A stretch of DNA of 64,000 nucleotides from assembly GCF_030052815.1 (NCBI RefSeq), contig NC_079510.1, positions 50,248,725 to 50,312,724 of the forward strand. Reading direction: 5' to 3'. The position numbers were made by a program, and so were the translations under genes. The notes under the pieces are model-generated. The model had not been told where the DNA came from and did not search any database. It saw only the letters and a program-made list of their open reading frames with translations. Position 1 is the stretch's first letter. Every line of letters begins with the position of its first letter. Positions 34,211-45,317 of this stretch are shown in pieces. Origin of the DNA: Hevea brasiliensis (lineage: Eukaryota > Streptophyta > Magnoliopsida > Malpighiales > Euphorbiaceae).

Positions 34211-35547
34211 ATGACGAGCACAAAATTTGAGGTGGAGTCATTCGATGGGAAAAATAATTTCAATTTGTGGCAAAGCACCATGAAGGATGTTCTTGTACAA
34301 TAAGGATTAATTAAAGCATTGAACGAGAAGCAACCGGCGACTATGAAAGATGATGATTGGGAGGAACTTCAACAAATGGCTGTGAGTATAATTAGATTGA
34401 CGTTAGTCGCAGATGTGAAGTACAATATCTTGGAGGAGACTTCGCCAGTTGTTTTGTGGAAGAAATTGGAGAGCCTGTATATGTCAAAATCACTCACAAA
34501 TCGTTTGTACTTGAAGAAGGAGTTGTATCAACTCAGAATGGATGAAGGTATTGATGTGAGAGATCATCTTAATATTTTTAATAAATTAATTATCCAATTG
34601 GCTAGTGTTAGTGTGAAGGTTGATGAAGAAGATAAAGCCCTCTTGCTTTTAACCTCTCCCTCTCACTCTTACAAAAGCTTGGTGACAACTCTAACAGTTG
34701 GGAAGGAGACTTTGAAGGTGGAGGAGGTTACCGCAGTTATCTTGGATGATGATAAGTTTAAGAAGACATGTAGCAACAATGAAGGTGGAGCTTTTGTTGC
34801 TGCTTCTAGCCGTGGTAGAAGCAATTCACGTGGAAACAATTAGAGAAGAAATGGTAGATCGAGCTAGAGATCACGAGTAGACCATGAAGATAGAGAATAC
34901 TACTACTGTCATGAGAAGGGTCACATTCAATATCATTGTATGAAGATAAGAGAAGATCTTGTAGAGTTTAAAAAATTCAAGAAGAGTCACGAAAAAGAAA
35001 AAGAAGGAACTGCTGTAATTGCAATGGATGATGGTATTGATGGTGAATGTTTGAATGTAGATGATGATAAGGAAAAAACAAAAGATCCATTACAAAATGA
35101 GTGGTTAATGGATTCTGCTTGCCCATTCCATATTTGCTCAAAGAATGAGTGATTTGATATGATTGAAGAAAAGAAAGGAGAAAAAGTGAAGCTAACCAAT
35201 GGGAACAAGATGGAAGTTGAAGGTATTGGAAGAGTGAAAATCAAGCTGCATGGTGATCAAGTAAAAGTGTTCGATAAAGTGAGATATGTTCCTAAATTTG
35301 AAAGGAACTTAATTTCCTTGGGTAATTGGATTCTTTGGGTTACGAGTGTTCGATTCATGGTGGAGTCATGAGAGTTAATCGAGGTGTTCTTGTGATCATG
35401 AAGGGTGAAAAGATTGGTATAAAGCATCTCTACAAATTGGAAGGAAGCACATTGATTAGAAAAATGCAAGTGGAAGCAACATCAACAATCAATAATGCAA
35501 GGAAGTACCCAAGAGAAATTGACTTTTACGAAAATTGTGAAGACTAA
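34211..35547 (+). pseudogene. Copia gag-protease-pre-integrase remnant
   Basis: The frame starts at ATG 34211 (F-E-V-E-S-F-D-G-K-N-N-F-N-L-W, a standard copia gag start) but has a stop at codon 31 (34301-34303). The gag (UBN2-like) core follows: VVLWKKLESLYMSKSLTNRL, KKELYQLRMDEG, then a stop at 34841. The zinc knuckle is degraded: C-x2-C-x3-GH-x4-C has lost its first Cys (YYYCHEKGHIQYHC). The protease start is WLMDSACPFHIC, with D-S-A where D-S-G/D-T-G is usual, and a stop at 35150. It ends with pre-integrase-like IGIKHLYKLEGSTLI. Pol beyond this is deleted. Confidence 0.8.
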
Positions 35548-35572
35548 TTCCATTTGACTTGGAAGTGGAGAT

Positions 35573-35927
35573 TGTTAGAGTCCAAGTCCAATTAGAATTA
35601 GGAAGTATAATTAATTTATGAAGTATAATTAGTTTAGGAAGTTTAATGGAATTTAAATTATGAATTAGAGTCTTAAAATGACTAGATTTTAATGGCTTAT
35701 ATATATGAATAGTTAGTTGGCCATTATATAAAATGTATTAAAGAGAGCCCATAAAGTGGAGAAATGTGTTAAATTCCATGAATTTTGTTTGAATGATTTT
35801 GAGGGTGAGAAAAATAATTATTGATTGTAATTTTTTTTTTATAGTGAATTTGTTGGTGGAGTAGATTTACGCTAAACCACGTTAAATTTTATGTTCTTTA
35901 TTTTGTGTAGGTGTGATTTTCACATCG
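35573..35927 (+). repeat. 3' LTR of the copia derivative
   Basis: 355 bp, aligns with the 5' LTR with indels; directly preceded by a purine-rich tract (GGAAGTGGAGA) and followed by the GGATG duplication. Confidence 0.83.
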
Positions 35928-35932
35928 GGATG

Positions 35933-36940
35933 TATATTTACTAATATATATTTCGATTCTTACTGCAAAAGAGAGCCCCTAATTTCCGAGTAATTAATTC
36001 TTGTAATGCTTAATGATGGTTTTCTTTTATATTACAAAAGGCATAGCTAGCTTACTCCACTAGCATTATTAAAATATATATATAGCTTTCATGATATGGA
36101 TGAGACTCAAGGGTCCACATCCATTAAACTTAAAGTCTCCTGATTATGATATAATAAGATGATGGCCCAGAATCTTGAAAACTTTCCCAAAACCGAATGA
36201 ACATATATGTATATAGTCTTTCCAATTAACTCAAAACTTGGACTTAAGCTGCAATTGATTGTCGTTTTTATGGGCTAAAATTGGTCAAATTAATCGTTAA
36301 TGAGACCATAGAATATACAGCTAGTTATTTTTAACATTATGGTCTTAATAAAGAGGAAATTAATTAATTAAACCCTTAAATTACAAGAATCTGCTGAGCA
36401 AGAATACTTTTACTCAATTAACAAATAAAAATTAAGCCTACAAATCAATCATAGTTAAGTGACAAAATTAACATATTTTTTCCCTTAATTATCGTCTCAT
36501 TGAAACCTCCCTAGATATAGATAAAGTCCAAGAGTTTACTTAAACTTTCGGGCGGAAGATTGAAATTTATTATATGATTCTCGAACCAAACATATGCATG
36601 TCACGATCGAAATGCCACTTACACTTTTTTGTCGAAGCAGCCTTATTGTTTATTAATTAATTGTTAGTAAATCACGTTTCTAAATTTTATAATTATTAGC
36701 TTATAATATCGTCAACATAATGCACCTGTCCATTACGTCATTATAATATTAAATCAATGAATTTTATCCTTGTTTTGGTTTGCTGTCTCATGTCTTGCAT
36801 TATCATTTGGGATTGACTAATCTCCCTGCCTACAGCTGTGGGGTTTTTGGCTTCTCATTATACATACATTGACGAGAAAATTTATAAACAGACAAATTTC
36901 CAATGCCCTCTTTGATTTCAATCACCCTCTAATCTGTGTG
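35933..36940. other. Intergenic DNA
   Basis: About 1 kb with no gene or repeat structure recognised. Confidence 0.4.
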
Positions 36941-37082
36941 TGTATATATATATATATATGTATCCAGTGATGGGGTAAGTAATTATTTTTAGAGAAAAGT
37001 ATATTTTAGTACCTATAATTTACATGTTTTATTAATAGGATTTGAATTTTTTCTTTTTTTGGCATTCAAGGATATGTGTTGT
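36941..37082. repeat. Tandem-duplication copy A, left part (split by a solo LTR)
   Basis: From the GTGATGGGGTAAG start at 36967 to the insertion point, this aligns with 40221 onward. The remainder of copy A resumes at 39983. Without the insert the period is about 349 bp. Confidence 0.85.
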
Positions 37083-39982
37083 TGTCACGACCCGAACTTA
37101 CGGGCCGGACCGACACTAGGATCTTGATCAGCATAAAGCCTCCGAGGCTCGTAGTAAGCTTTACTAATCCCACATCCATAATTGGTACCCAAAATTGAGG
37201 CCCATCATGCAAATAAAATAAGATAAAATATTATATTATATTTTTATTTTGGTCAACCCAACCCGATAACTATTAAAATCTAAAGCTAGGGGAGCCCAGC
37301 TCAACCCTGAATCAATCAATTATAAATTATATAGATATCATAAAAAAATTTATTTATTGATATCAAAAACTTAAATTAATACAGTCTCCAACAAGGCCCA
37401 TGCTACTGCTAGCACGTGCGGAGTTCTAGATTTCAAATTTAAAATATAATAAAATAAATAAATAACTGATGTTAAATTTGTGAGGAAGAAAGTATGTTAC
37501 TCTGAAAAAAAAAAATCATCTTGTAACCTGGAAAAATATGGTGAATAGGAGTGAGCGTTCCACTCATAGAGTAAGATACTGATTTTACATATAATTTCTA
37601 TAGCTATCTAACTCTAATGCATCATCTTAATACAAACCAAGCAAAACAAGTCAAATCACACCAAAGGTAATCTGGAGCACTCACATATACATATATGGGG
37701 AGTTGATCCCCCTACCCAGCTCTCTTAGTTCCAACCTCTGCCAGCGAGATCAATTTAAAGCCGGACTTTCTCTTAATATTCAAATGCGTGAGCCAACGAG
37801 ATCAACTTAAAGCCATGCCTATCCCGACTTATCCATAATAAAGATCGGGTTCCAGCAAGTCAAGCTCTAGTCGCGTCTACCCATCCTACCCATATCCACA
37901 TACACATCAACTTACACACACAGCTCCAGATCGCCATAAAATAATAACAACAGCAATGTCAACGAGTACAAATGCAATAAAAAGTGTGTCTAATATTTAA
38001 CTACAAACATATATGTATAAGTGATGCATGAGCATGCCTTGAATAAATAATAATATTAAAATTATAAATAAAATCAGTATCTACTCACAGTACACCGGGA
38101 ATTATTATAGCTGCTGGGTGGAGAAAAATAGCTGATCTCGATCACCTAAATAATTATATTGTAAATTTATTAGTACTAATTTAAAATAAGACTCTAAAGA
38201 GACAATAAACAACTTAATTTATGTCAAAAATCTTATAGAGTTTTCTCCATACCTAGGACCTATCCAACCTGCAAAAAGATTCAAATATCGCTTCTAATTC
38301 ACTAATTTCCATAATCACATCTCATCAACATTATATGACCCCTCTAAATCAGACAATAGTCATAAATTTGAAAATTTACGTTTTAATATCTATAATTGAC
38401 ATTTTATAAAAATTCACTCAAGCAAGCTCTAAAAATTCTAAAATTTTACCTCGCGATCCTTAATATGGTTATAAAGCTATTGCAAATGAAATTGTAATTT
38501 TCTAATCACCAATGAATATTTTATAAATTTTTTATTTAAGAGTATTACTCAATTCTATAAGTTTTCAACAGCTAACATATTCTTAATTCAACATTCACAT
38601 ATTTTACTCTCTATTCTCAAGCTTCAACCAATCATATAAAATTTAAATGCCATAAATTCAGATAATTTTATATACTCATATGCTAAAAATCTTACTAAAA
38701 CCCATATGTATTTTTCAAAAATATTTCAAAATCACTCAAAAATTTAATAAATACCATAGAATATCTCTAAATAATTTTACTATTATCATATATTTTTCTT
38801 AGAATTTTTCTCCAATTTTTTCTGTTTAAGAAACACTGCACTACAAACTGAGAAATAAGGAAAATAATCTTACCCAAAACTTATTTGTGTCTCAAAAATT
38901 TCAAAAATTTATGAGAAAACCTCTGAAAGTTGAATCATCTTCAAAGCTCGCCAGAGCCACCGCCGGTGGCCGGCGACATCCTGCCGGATCTGATCATAAC
39001 AAAATGTTCATCTCCTCGTCTTGAGTCCATAGGTGGTCTCGGATTTCCGATCCAACGGCTAGATCAGAATAGATCTGACAAAAAAAACTTGAAAAACCTG
39101 AAATTTCTCTCCTCCATATCTCACTCATCCGATCACCAAATGTTGCAAAATTGGTATCAAAAGAAAGCTCTCAGAATAAGCTTTTCAACGCCACCAGAAT
39201 CGCCTTGATCGGATGTTGGATGAGGCCGAAATTTGGCTGAAAAGCTGCTGCCCATTTTGCGCACAATTTCTCTCTCTCCCTCGCTTGCCGTTGTTCCTGA
39301 TGCTACTACTGGCCTGCTGGTGGCTTGCCGGTGTCGCCCATGGTGGGGGACTCCTCATCAGCAGTGGTGGTGGTCACCAGCAACTGCAAAAGGAAGGGGG
39401 GGAAAAGAGAGTGTCGGGAGGGACAGGAAGAAAGTAGGGGACAAAGAGAGAGAGGAAAAAAATCTATTTTTTTGATTTGTTGCAGCAGCAGACAGTGGGT
39501 GTAGCCCATTGCTACACGCCACTGTCACTTCCCACTTTTCTTTTTTTTAATTATATATATATATTATCCTTATTAAGTTCTAATCAAAATATAATTAAAA
39601 TATTACTAATATTTATAATAAACTATTACTCAATAAATTATAATAATAAAGATAATAAAAATAAATAATATTAATAATAATGATACTAATGATAATAATC
39701 AAATTTCTAACAATTTTATCAAATCTTTAAAACTAAGGTAAAGAGGAATACGATAACAATATATTTGTCAATTGATATAATATTAATACTTAAAAATAAT
39801 CATTTAAATGAAAATTATATTATTAAATAATTTATAAAATATGTTTAGAAATAATCCTTAAAATATGTATTTGAAAGTTTTATAAAAATTATAAATTAGT
39901 TATATGATATTAAAATAATATCAAAAGACTATATATATAAACTATGAAAGTTACATTTTTTAAAAAAATTTGGGTTGTTACA
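37083..39982 (+). mobile_element. 2.9-kb solo LTR-like element of a Ty3/gypsy family
   Basis: It starts TGTCACGACCCGAAC and ends GGGTTGTTACA, the usual termini of long plant gypsy LTRs of Del/Tekay type (family name from memory). Flanks GTTGT (37078-37082) and GTTGT (39983-39987) form a 5-bp target duplication. No second copy of the terminus and no gag/pol are present, so it is read as a solo LTR. Short open frames at 38930-39437 (Pro/Ser-rich, then Gly/Leu-rich) are probably not genes. The empty site is preserved in the neighbouring duplicate, at about 40333-40345, which confirms both ends. Confidence 0.87.
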
Positions 39983-40181
39983 GTTGTTATACTGTTAGCA
40001 CTTAAAGATAAATTTATCAAATGGTGTCAATGTATGTTGGCATGACAAGTCTTTCTATACTTATAAACTAGCATGGTAAATGTATCTTATATATATTTAA
40101 TTGTATATAATCATGTTATCCATTCAGTGCTAAGTAAAGAGAGAGAAAATAAAATAGGTTGACTTTTACTCTTTATTGTGA

Positions 40182-40226
<45 letters not shown>

Positions 40227-40540
40227 GGATAAGTAATTATTTTTAGTGAAAAATATATTTTAGTACCTATAATTTACATGTTTTATTAATAGGATTTAAA
40301 TTTCTTTTTTTTTTTTTTGGCATTCAAGGATATATGTGTTATTACACTGTTAGCATTTAAAGATAAAATTACCAAATAACGTAAATATATATTGACATGG
40401 CAAGTCTTCCTATACTTCTAAGCTAGCATAATAAATATACCTTATATATTTAATTGTATATAATCATGTTATCCATTCAGTGCCAAGTCCAGAGAGAGAA
40501 AATAGAATAGGCTGACTTGTACTCTTTATTATGAGCAAAT
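39983..40540. repeat. Tandem-duplication copy A (right part) and copy B
   Basis: Copy A right part is 39983 to about 40182. After a (TA)n tract, copy B starts GTGATAGGATAAG at 40221 and runs to about 40540. Copies share long stretches such as GTACCTATAATTTACATG and GTATATAATCATGTTATCC. Confidence 0.85.
40183..40220. repeat. (TA)n microsatellite at the duplication junction
   Basis: About 19 TA units between copy A and copy B; a shorter (TA) tract sits at the matching place before copy A (36943-36960). Confidence 0.9.
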
Positions 40541-41100
40541 CAACAAGTAAACTGATATATACAGTTAAACAAGTGGAGTTCATTTATCACATCAACTTAA
40601 AAGTACATAGAGAATTACCACATTGGTATATATTGACATAGTAATTTTATTCTTAATTTCTAGCAGCATGATAATATAGACACTTAAGTAAAAAAAAATA
40701 AAAATTTAAAGTCCCAATTAATAAAAGCGTAAATCACAAAGTACGTATTTGTCCCTTATTTCTAAATAATATTACTAGAAACCATAAGTGGGCTGACGAA
40801 ATGGCCCAAACATATGTACGATGAATTTAATGGGCTGTTCTTTAGACTCACAATCTGGACCTTGAACTAGAAGGACCCTCTTAATGCTCAAATTGGACTG
40901 CAAAATAATACCCATCAAAGACCTGTTATCCTTTTATCCTTTTCATCTTGCTGATGGTTTCAACTTACAAATTAGCCCATTGAAGTTGAATTTTGCAAAG
41001 CAGCCCATTAGATGAATACTAATTAATCTCATTCACTGCCATTACTAATCAGGTGCAAGAACCATCCACCGTAAGCAATTCCGCCAGCTCCAGTCGACGG
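40541..41100. other. Intergenic DNA upstream of the MFT-like gene
   Basis: About 0.5 kb without a supported gene. Confidence 0.4.
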
Positions 41101-41115
41101 ATACGCCAAACAGCA

Positions 41116-41256
41116 ACACGTGTACGGTGGCACTATCATTGTACAGTCGCTACGTGCCCGCTGAATGAACAATTCTTATGCAACTTGTCACTCAGGTCTC
41201 GCTTCGTCTATATTCATCCCCCCAAACATGCACTAAAAGAAACAAACGGCCATGCA
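41116..41256 (+). promoter_or_regulatory. ABRE/G-box and RY motifs upstream of the MFT-like gene
   Basis: A palindromic ACACGTGT (41116-41123) and ACGTG (41152-41156) are ABRE/G-box cores. CATGCA RY cores lie at 41227-41232 and 41251-41256, all 120-260 bp before the ATG. In Arabidopsis, MFT is known to be controlled by ABI3 (RY-binding) and ABI5 (ABRE-binding) in seeds, so this cluster fits; function here is inferred. Confidence 0.5.
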
Positions 41257-41374
41257 ATTTCACAAATTTTAGTCTCAAGCTCAAAGGTTTTTTAGTGACT
41301 CTCGTTGCATGGTCTGACCAAATACGCTTGAAAACCACGGCAGGCACCACCTGGGTCCCTGTTTGATCGTAACA

Positions 41375-42333
41375 ATGGCTCGGTCCCTTGAGCCACTGGT
41401 GGTTGGAAATGTGATCGGAGAAGTTCTTGACATGTATAATCCAGTTGCTGAGTTCACTGTGCATTATGGGTTGAAACAAATCGCCAATGGCTGTGAAATC
41501 AAGCCCTCTGCTGCTGCCCTAATGCCCCATGTACAGATTCTGGGTTCTCGTCTCTCCTCCGATCTCTATACCCTGGTGAGTGGAATTTGAGCTCATTTCG
41601 ATGTTAGGCCAGCCATGGAAATAAGAAAAAGAAAAATAAGAAAAAAAAAAGCACCTTTTTCTTATGTTCTTAATTGCTTCTACAGAGCAAGTAATTAAAG
41701 TTTGGTGTGATATTGGTGTTCATGTGTATTTGATTGAAATTATGAGCATATATATAGGTTATGGTTGATCCTGACGCTCCAAGTCCCAGTGAACCAAAAT
41801 GGAGAGAGTGGCTCCATTGGTCAGTTTTATGCATATATACTCCATCTGTCTTTTGTCAATGAAGTTAAGTAAATTAAATTTCATGGGTAAATGACGGTGA
41901 ACTTTTGCTCTCACAGGATTGTTGTAGATATTCCAGAAGGATCCGATGCCGCCAAAGGTTATATATTTCCTTTTATTTATTTATTTTTTATTATCCTTCA
42001 CAAGGACAAGATTAAGAAACTCCAAAGTTGACGAAGCTTCAGGTAAAAATACAATATTTGAATGGCAAGATATTGATAAAAATTGATGTGAATGTGCGTG
42101 TTGGTGTAGGATATCAGTTGGTGCCATACATGGGACCTCAGCCCTCTACTGGCATTCACCGATACGTGTTTGCTCTCTTCAAGCAGAAAGGTGCGTTGAT
42201 GGGAAGGAGTCAACTTCCAGATGGCCGGGGCAACTTCAGCACCCGCCAATTTGCTTCTCAATATGGGTTTGGGCTTCCGGTTGCTGCTGTGTACTTCAAT
42301 TCGCACAAGCAACCGGCAGTTAAAAAATGTTGA
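41375..42333 (+). CDS. MFT: MOTHER OF FT AND TFL1-like PEBP family protein
   Basis: Four exons (41375-41575, 41758-41819, 41917-41957, 42110-42333) encode 175 residues. The 62-bp second and 41-bp third exons are the classic plant PEBP exon sizes. The ligand-pocket motif [10 protein letters not shown] is present, followed by REWLHW. The Trp at the position that is Tyr in FT (Y85) and His in TFL1 (H88) marks the MFT clade, as does the C-terminal proline in HKQPA. The GIHRY and [10 protein letters not shown] blocks are intact. MFT proteins regulate seed dormancy and germination downstream of ABA/GA signalling. It appears complete. The loop between GIHRY and [10 protein letters not shown] ([20 protein letters not shown]) differs from Arabidopsis MFT, so this may be the second MFT lineage of angiosperms. 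Confidence 0.92.
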
Positions 42334-42603
42334 TATTCTGTCTAGTCTTTTTTGCAGAATATTTGGTGTCTTCAGTAACTCTATATACTGGGAAGAGTAA
42401 CTGGAAAAACTAACCCTTGTTTTCCATGAATGCAAGCTATGAATATATGAGTTATTTGTTTTATATTTTATATATGAATTTTATTATAATTATAAATAGT
42501 ATTTTAAATTAATAATAAATTGATTATATATAAAAAATTTTCTAAAACTCTATTTTAGATGAGAATTTTTCAAGTGGATCGGGATTGCGTATATGTTGAT
42601 GTG

Positions 42604-43730
42604 CACTGAAAAAAAAAATCATTTTTATAATTAATTATCTTAATCAATTTAAAAATTAAAATTAATTGTTGATCAGTATTAAAAAAAATTTAAATATATG
42701 ATATTGCTATTAGTTAAATTAAAAAATTATTTTAATTAACTTTAAAATTAGTAATTAATTTTCACTTAGTTATTGATTACTATCAATATGTGAATCGATT
42801 GCTAGCAATAATTAATTTTTGAAATTAATTTTTTTAAAGAAATTTATCTTTTTTTTATTTTAATTTGTTATTGATTTGTGAATTGATTATTGACTAATTA
42901 AAATTAATTACTATTAATAATTAATCTTGTAACCATTGCAAATTTGTTTGTATAAACTGTTATTAATTTTCTTCTCCTACTACTTATTTTCTTCTTTATT
43001 ATTTTCTTTTTCTCTTTTTTTTAATTTTCTTCATTTTTTTTTATTTTTTTCATATTTTTTCTCATTTACTTTTTCTTTTTTTTCTTTCTCATATATTTTT
43101 GTCATTATTTTTTTTTCTTATCTTTTTTTACATTATTTTTTAATTTTTTATTTAAATAAAAATTTTTATATAAATATATTTTTTATTAATAAATTATTTG
43201 TAGGATTAATTTTTAGCTATTTTTTTATTATACACGTGGTAATTTTTTTTAGTAATTTATCTTATAAATATCTTTTTATATTTAATTTTTTGTTAATATT
43301 TTTTATAATAGTTATTATTAATAATTTTTTATAATATTTTTATATTAATTTTTTAGTATTAATTTTTCATTAATAATTTATTATTTTAGTAATTTTGAAA
43401 ATTTTATTTATTTGAATTTTTTATTTATTATTTGGAAATTTAATTTTTTTTAATTTTTTAAATTAGCAACCAACTTTTCGATTATTAAATTAGTTGCAAA
43501 AGTAACTAATTTACAAAATGATTGTAAAATTATAAAAATAAAGAAACTAAATTTTTCGCAATTGGTAGGTTACTTATTAACAACAATAGATAGTTTTTTA
43601 CCAAATGTTTTATTTTTTTTTATTTAATTAATTTAGCAATTGATTTGATAGTCGGTTGCTATTTACAACTAATCTCATTGCAACAAACTAAATCGGTTGT
43701 TAAATCGATTAGCAACTAATTTTAATAGTG
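42604..43730. mobile_element. Putative CACTA-like non-autonomous element
   Basis: Left end CACTGAAAAAAAAAATC; the reverse complement of the right end is CACTATTAAAATTAG. Both halves are full of short motifs of the GGTTGCTAATT / TTAGCAACC kind (right side 43460-43730), common in plant CACTA subterminal regions. The expected 3-bp target duplication is imperfect (GTG against ATG) and no transposase is present. The assignment is tentative. Confidence 0.35.
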
Positions 43731-45300
43731 ATGGTACTAGGTGAATACATAAATATTGATGTGGCACAGGATAAATTACATAACAAAAGCAGTTATTTCA
43801 TAGAATTTTCATTCCATGTAGGATTCTACATGGAATGATAATTCAATAATTTTCCATAGAATAACAATTTAATAATGAATAAACATATAAATATATATGG
43901 ATTTTCATAAGTAAACATGTATGTATGGGTGAGTCTTATAATTTTATAACCATCCTATAATTTTTTTTAAATATAATTATATTTATATACTTATCTAAAT
44001 ACTACTAGTTTGCCAAGCTGAAAATTAAATCACCGTAATCTGTATAATTTCTCGGTCGGGTGGGGTGTGATGTGGTGGCAAGAATTAGGAATGGCGGTAC
44101 CTGTTTTGACGAAAATTGCCTTAATTTACTTTATTTAATGCTCATATCTAGGTCTATTTAATAATTACGTTAATAATTTCAAATAATTAAAATTAAAATT
44201 TTATAAGATTGAATGTATAACTGATTTGATATTCTAAAAGCCTAAAATGATCATATTAAAAAATTATAAAAAATTGTTTTTCTGCAAAGAAAATGTGAAC
44301 TCAAAAAAATTTTATTCATTAAAAGGGAAATTTTTATTTATTTTTGGTGTTTATAAAGGTAAATAAAAAAATACAATTTATATAAAATTTATTAATTTTA
44401 TGTAAAATTAGTTAATTATATATTATTTTTATAAATTAAAAATTATTTATCTGATAAATTATTTATTGATGACTGAAAAATAGGAACTTTCCACGTATGA
44501 TAGTCACAAATTGAATTATAATTAAATTGTTTTAGTTCATTTATTAATGTTAGTAGTTGAGGATTATATAATTCGAATATAATTATTTATAAACTAAAGA
44601 AAAAAAAAATAGATTATGTGATGCAGAAAGAGGAAAGAAAAAAAATGCATAGCATACAGGGAAAGATTACTTATATCAATAAAGAATTATTATCAATGTA
44701 AATGTTAATTTTTCATTCATATTATTTAAATATTTATAATATTATTTTTAAGAGATTAATTTAATAATTATTTTTTAAAAAATTAAAACTTATATAGATA
44801 ATATTTAATTCTTAATTTTTCTAATTTATATCAAAGTATAAGTTTTATTTGAAAATATAATATATTTTTTTTATATTATAATGTTTAAGAAATTCTCCTT
44901 GATAAAAAAAAAAAAAGAAATTCTCTAGCGCAAAGGCGAAGTCCACGAGAGCCATGCACCGTGGCAACTACTGTGGACCCAAGTTTTTGGGGATATTATT
45001 TAATTCTTCCTCTCTTTTTTTTTTTTGGCGCTGTTGGCCTCTGCGAAGAACGAACATCCTCTACCCCTCCTCGTCCCCTGCAACCCAAAATCCATTGATA
45101 CGACGGCGATTCACTAAACCAAAGCCGGGAATTAGGCACAACGCAACATCATAGGATCGGGACTCCGTTGAGGGGAACAAAAACAAGAAGAAACAAAGCA
45201 CATAGAGAGAATCCATGAGAAAATTCTCCCGGCTGCAACAACATCAAGAGCTACATTCATTATTCACTGCCTGTGCGCGTTAGACCTAGCAGCCAGTCCT
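43731..45300. other. Intergenic DNA before the ABC1-kinase gene
   Basis: AT-rich to about 44,920, then less AT-rich DNA (44930-45317) likely to be promoter and 5' UTR of the ABC1-type kinase gene. It contains a 12-bp hairpin at 43810-43837. Confidence 0.45.
43810..43837. repeat. Perfect 12-bp inverted repeat with 4-nt loop
   Basis: CATTCCATGTAG (43810-43821), loop GATT, CTACATGGAATG (43826-43837). It is isolated in AT-rich intergenic DNA and is not followed by a T-run. Confidence 0.85.
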
Positions 45301-45317
45301 CTCGCTTCCCGATCGCC

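Larger units (their letters stand above)
33807..35927 (+). mobile_element. Ty1/copia LTR retrotransposon, internally deleted and decayed
   Basis: LTRs at 33807-34176 (370 bp) and 35573-35927 (355 bp) both start TGTTAGAGTCCAAGTCCAAT. A PBS-like TTGTATCAGAGC (34179-34190) follows the left LTR, and GGATG at 33802-33806 and 35928-35932 forms a 5-bp target duplication. The interior is only ~1.4 kb: gag, the protease start and the pre-integrase region are present, but integrase core, reverse transcriptase and RNase H are missing. The right LTR seems to end CG instead of CA. The smaller, mutated LTRs indicate an older insertion than the TRIM. Confidence 0.87.

Noticed and set aside
38930..39437. Overlapping plus-strand frames inside the 2.9-kb solo LTR
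   Set aside because: They lie wholly within an LTR and are low-complexity (Pro/Ser, Gly, Leu); no gag or pol similarity.
42936..43334. 132-codon Phe/Leu-rich frame
   Set aside because: Produced by a long T-rich tract; low complexity only.
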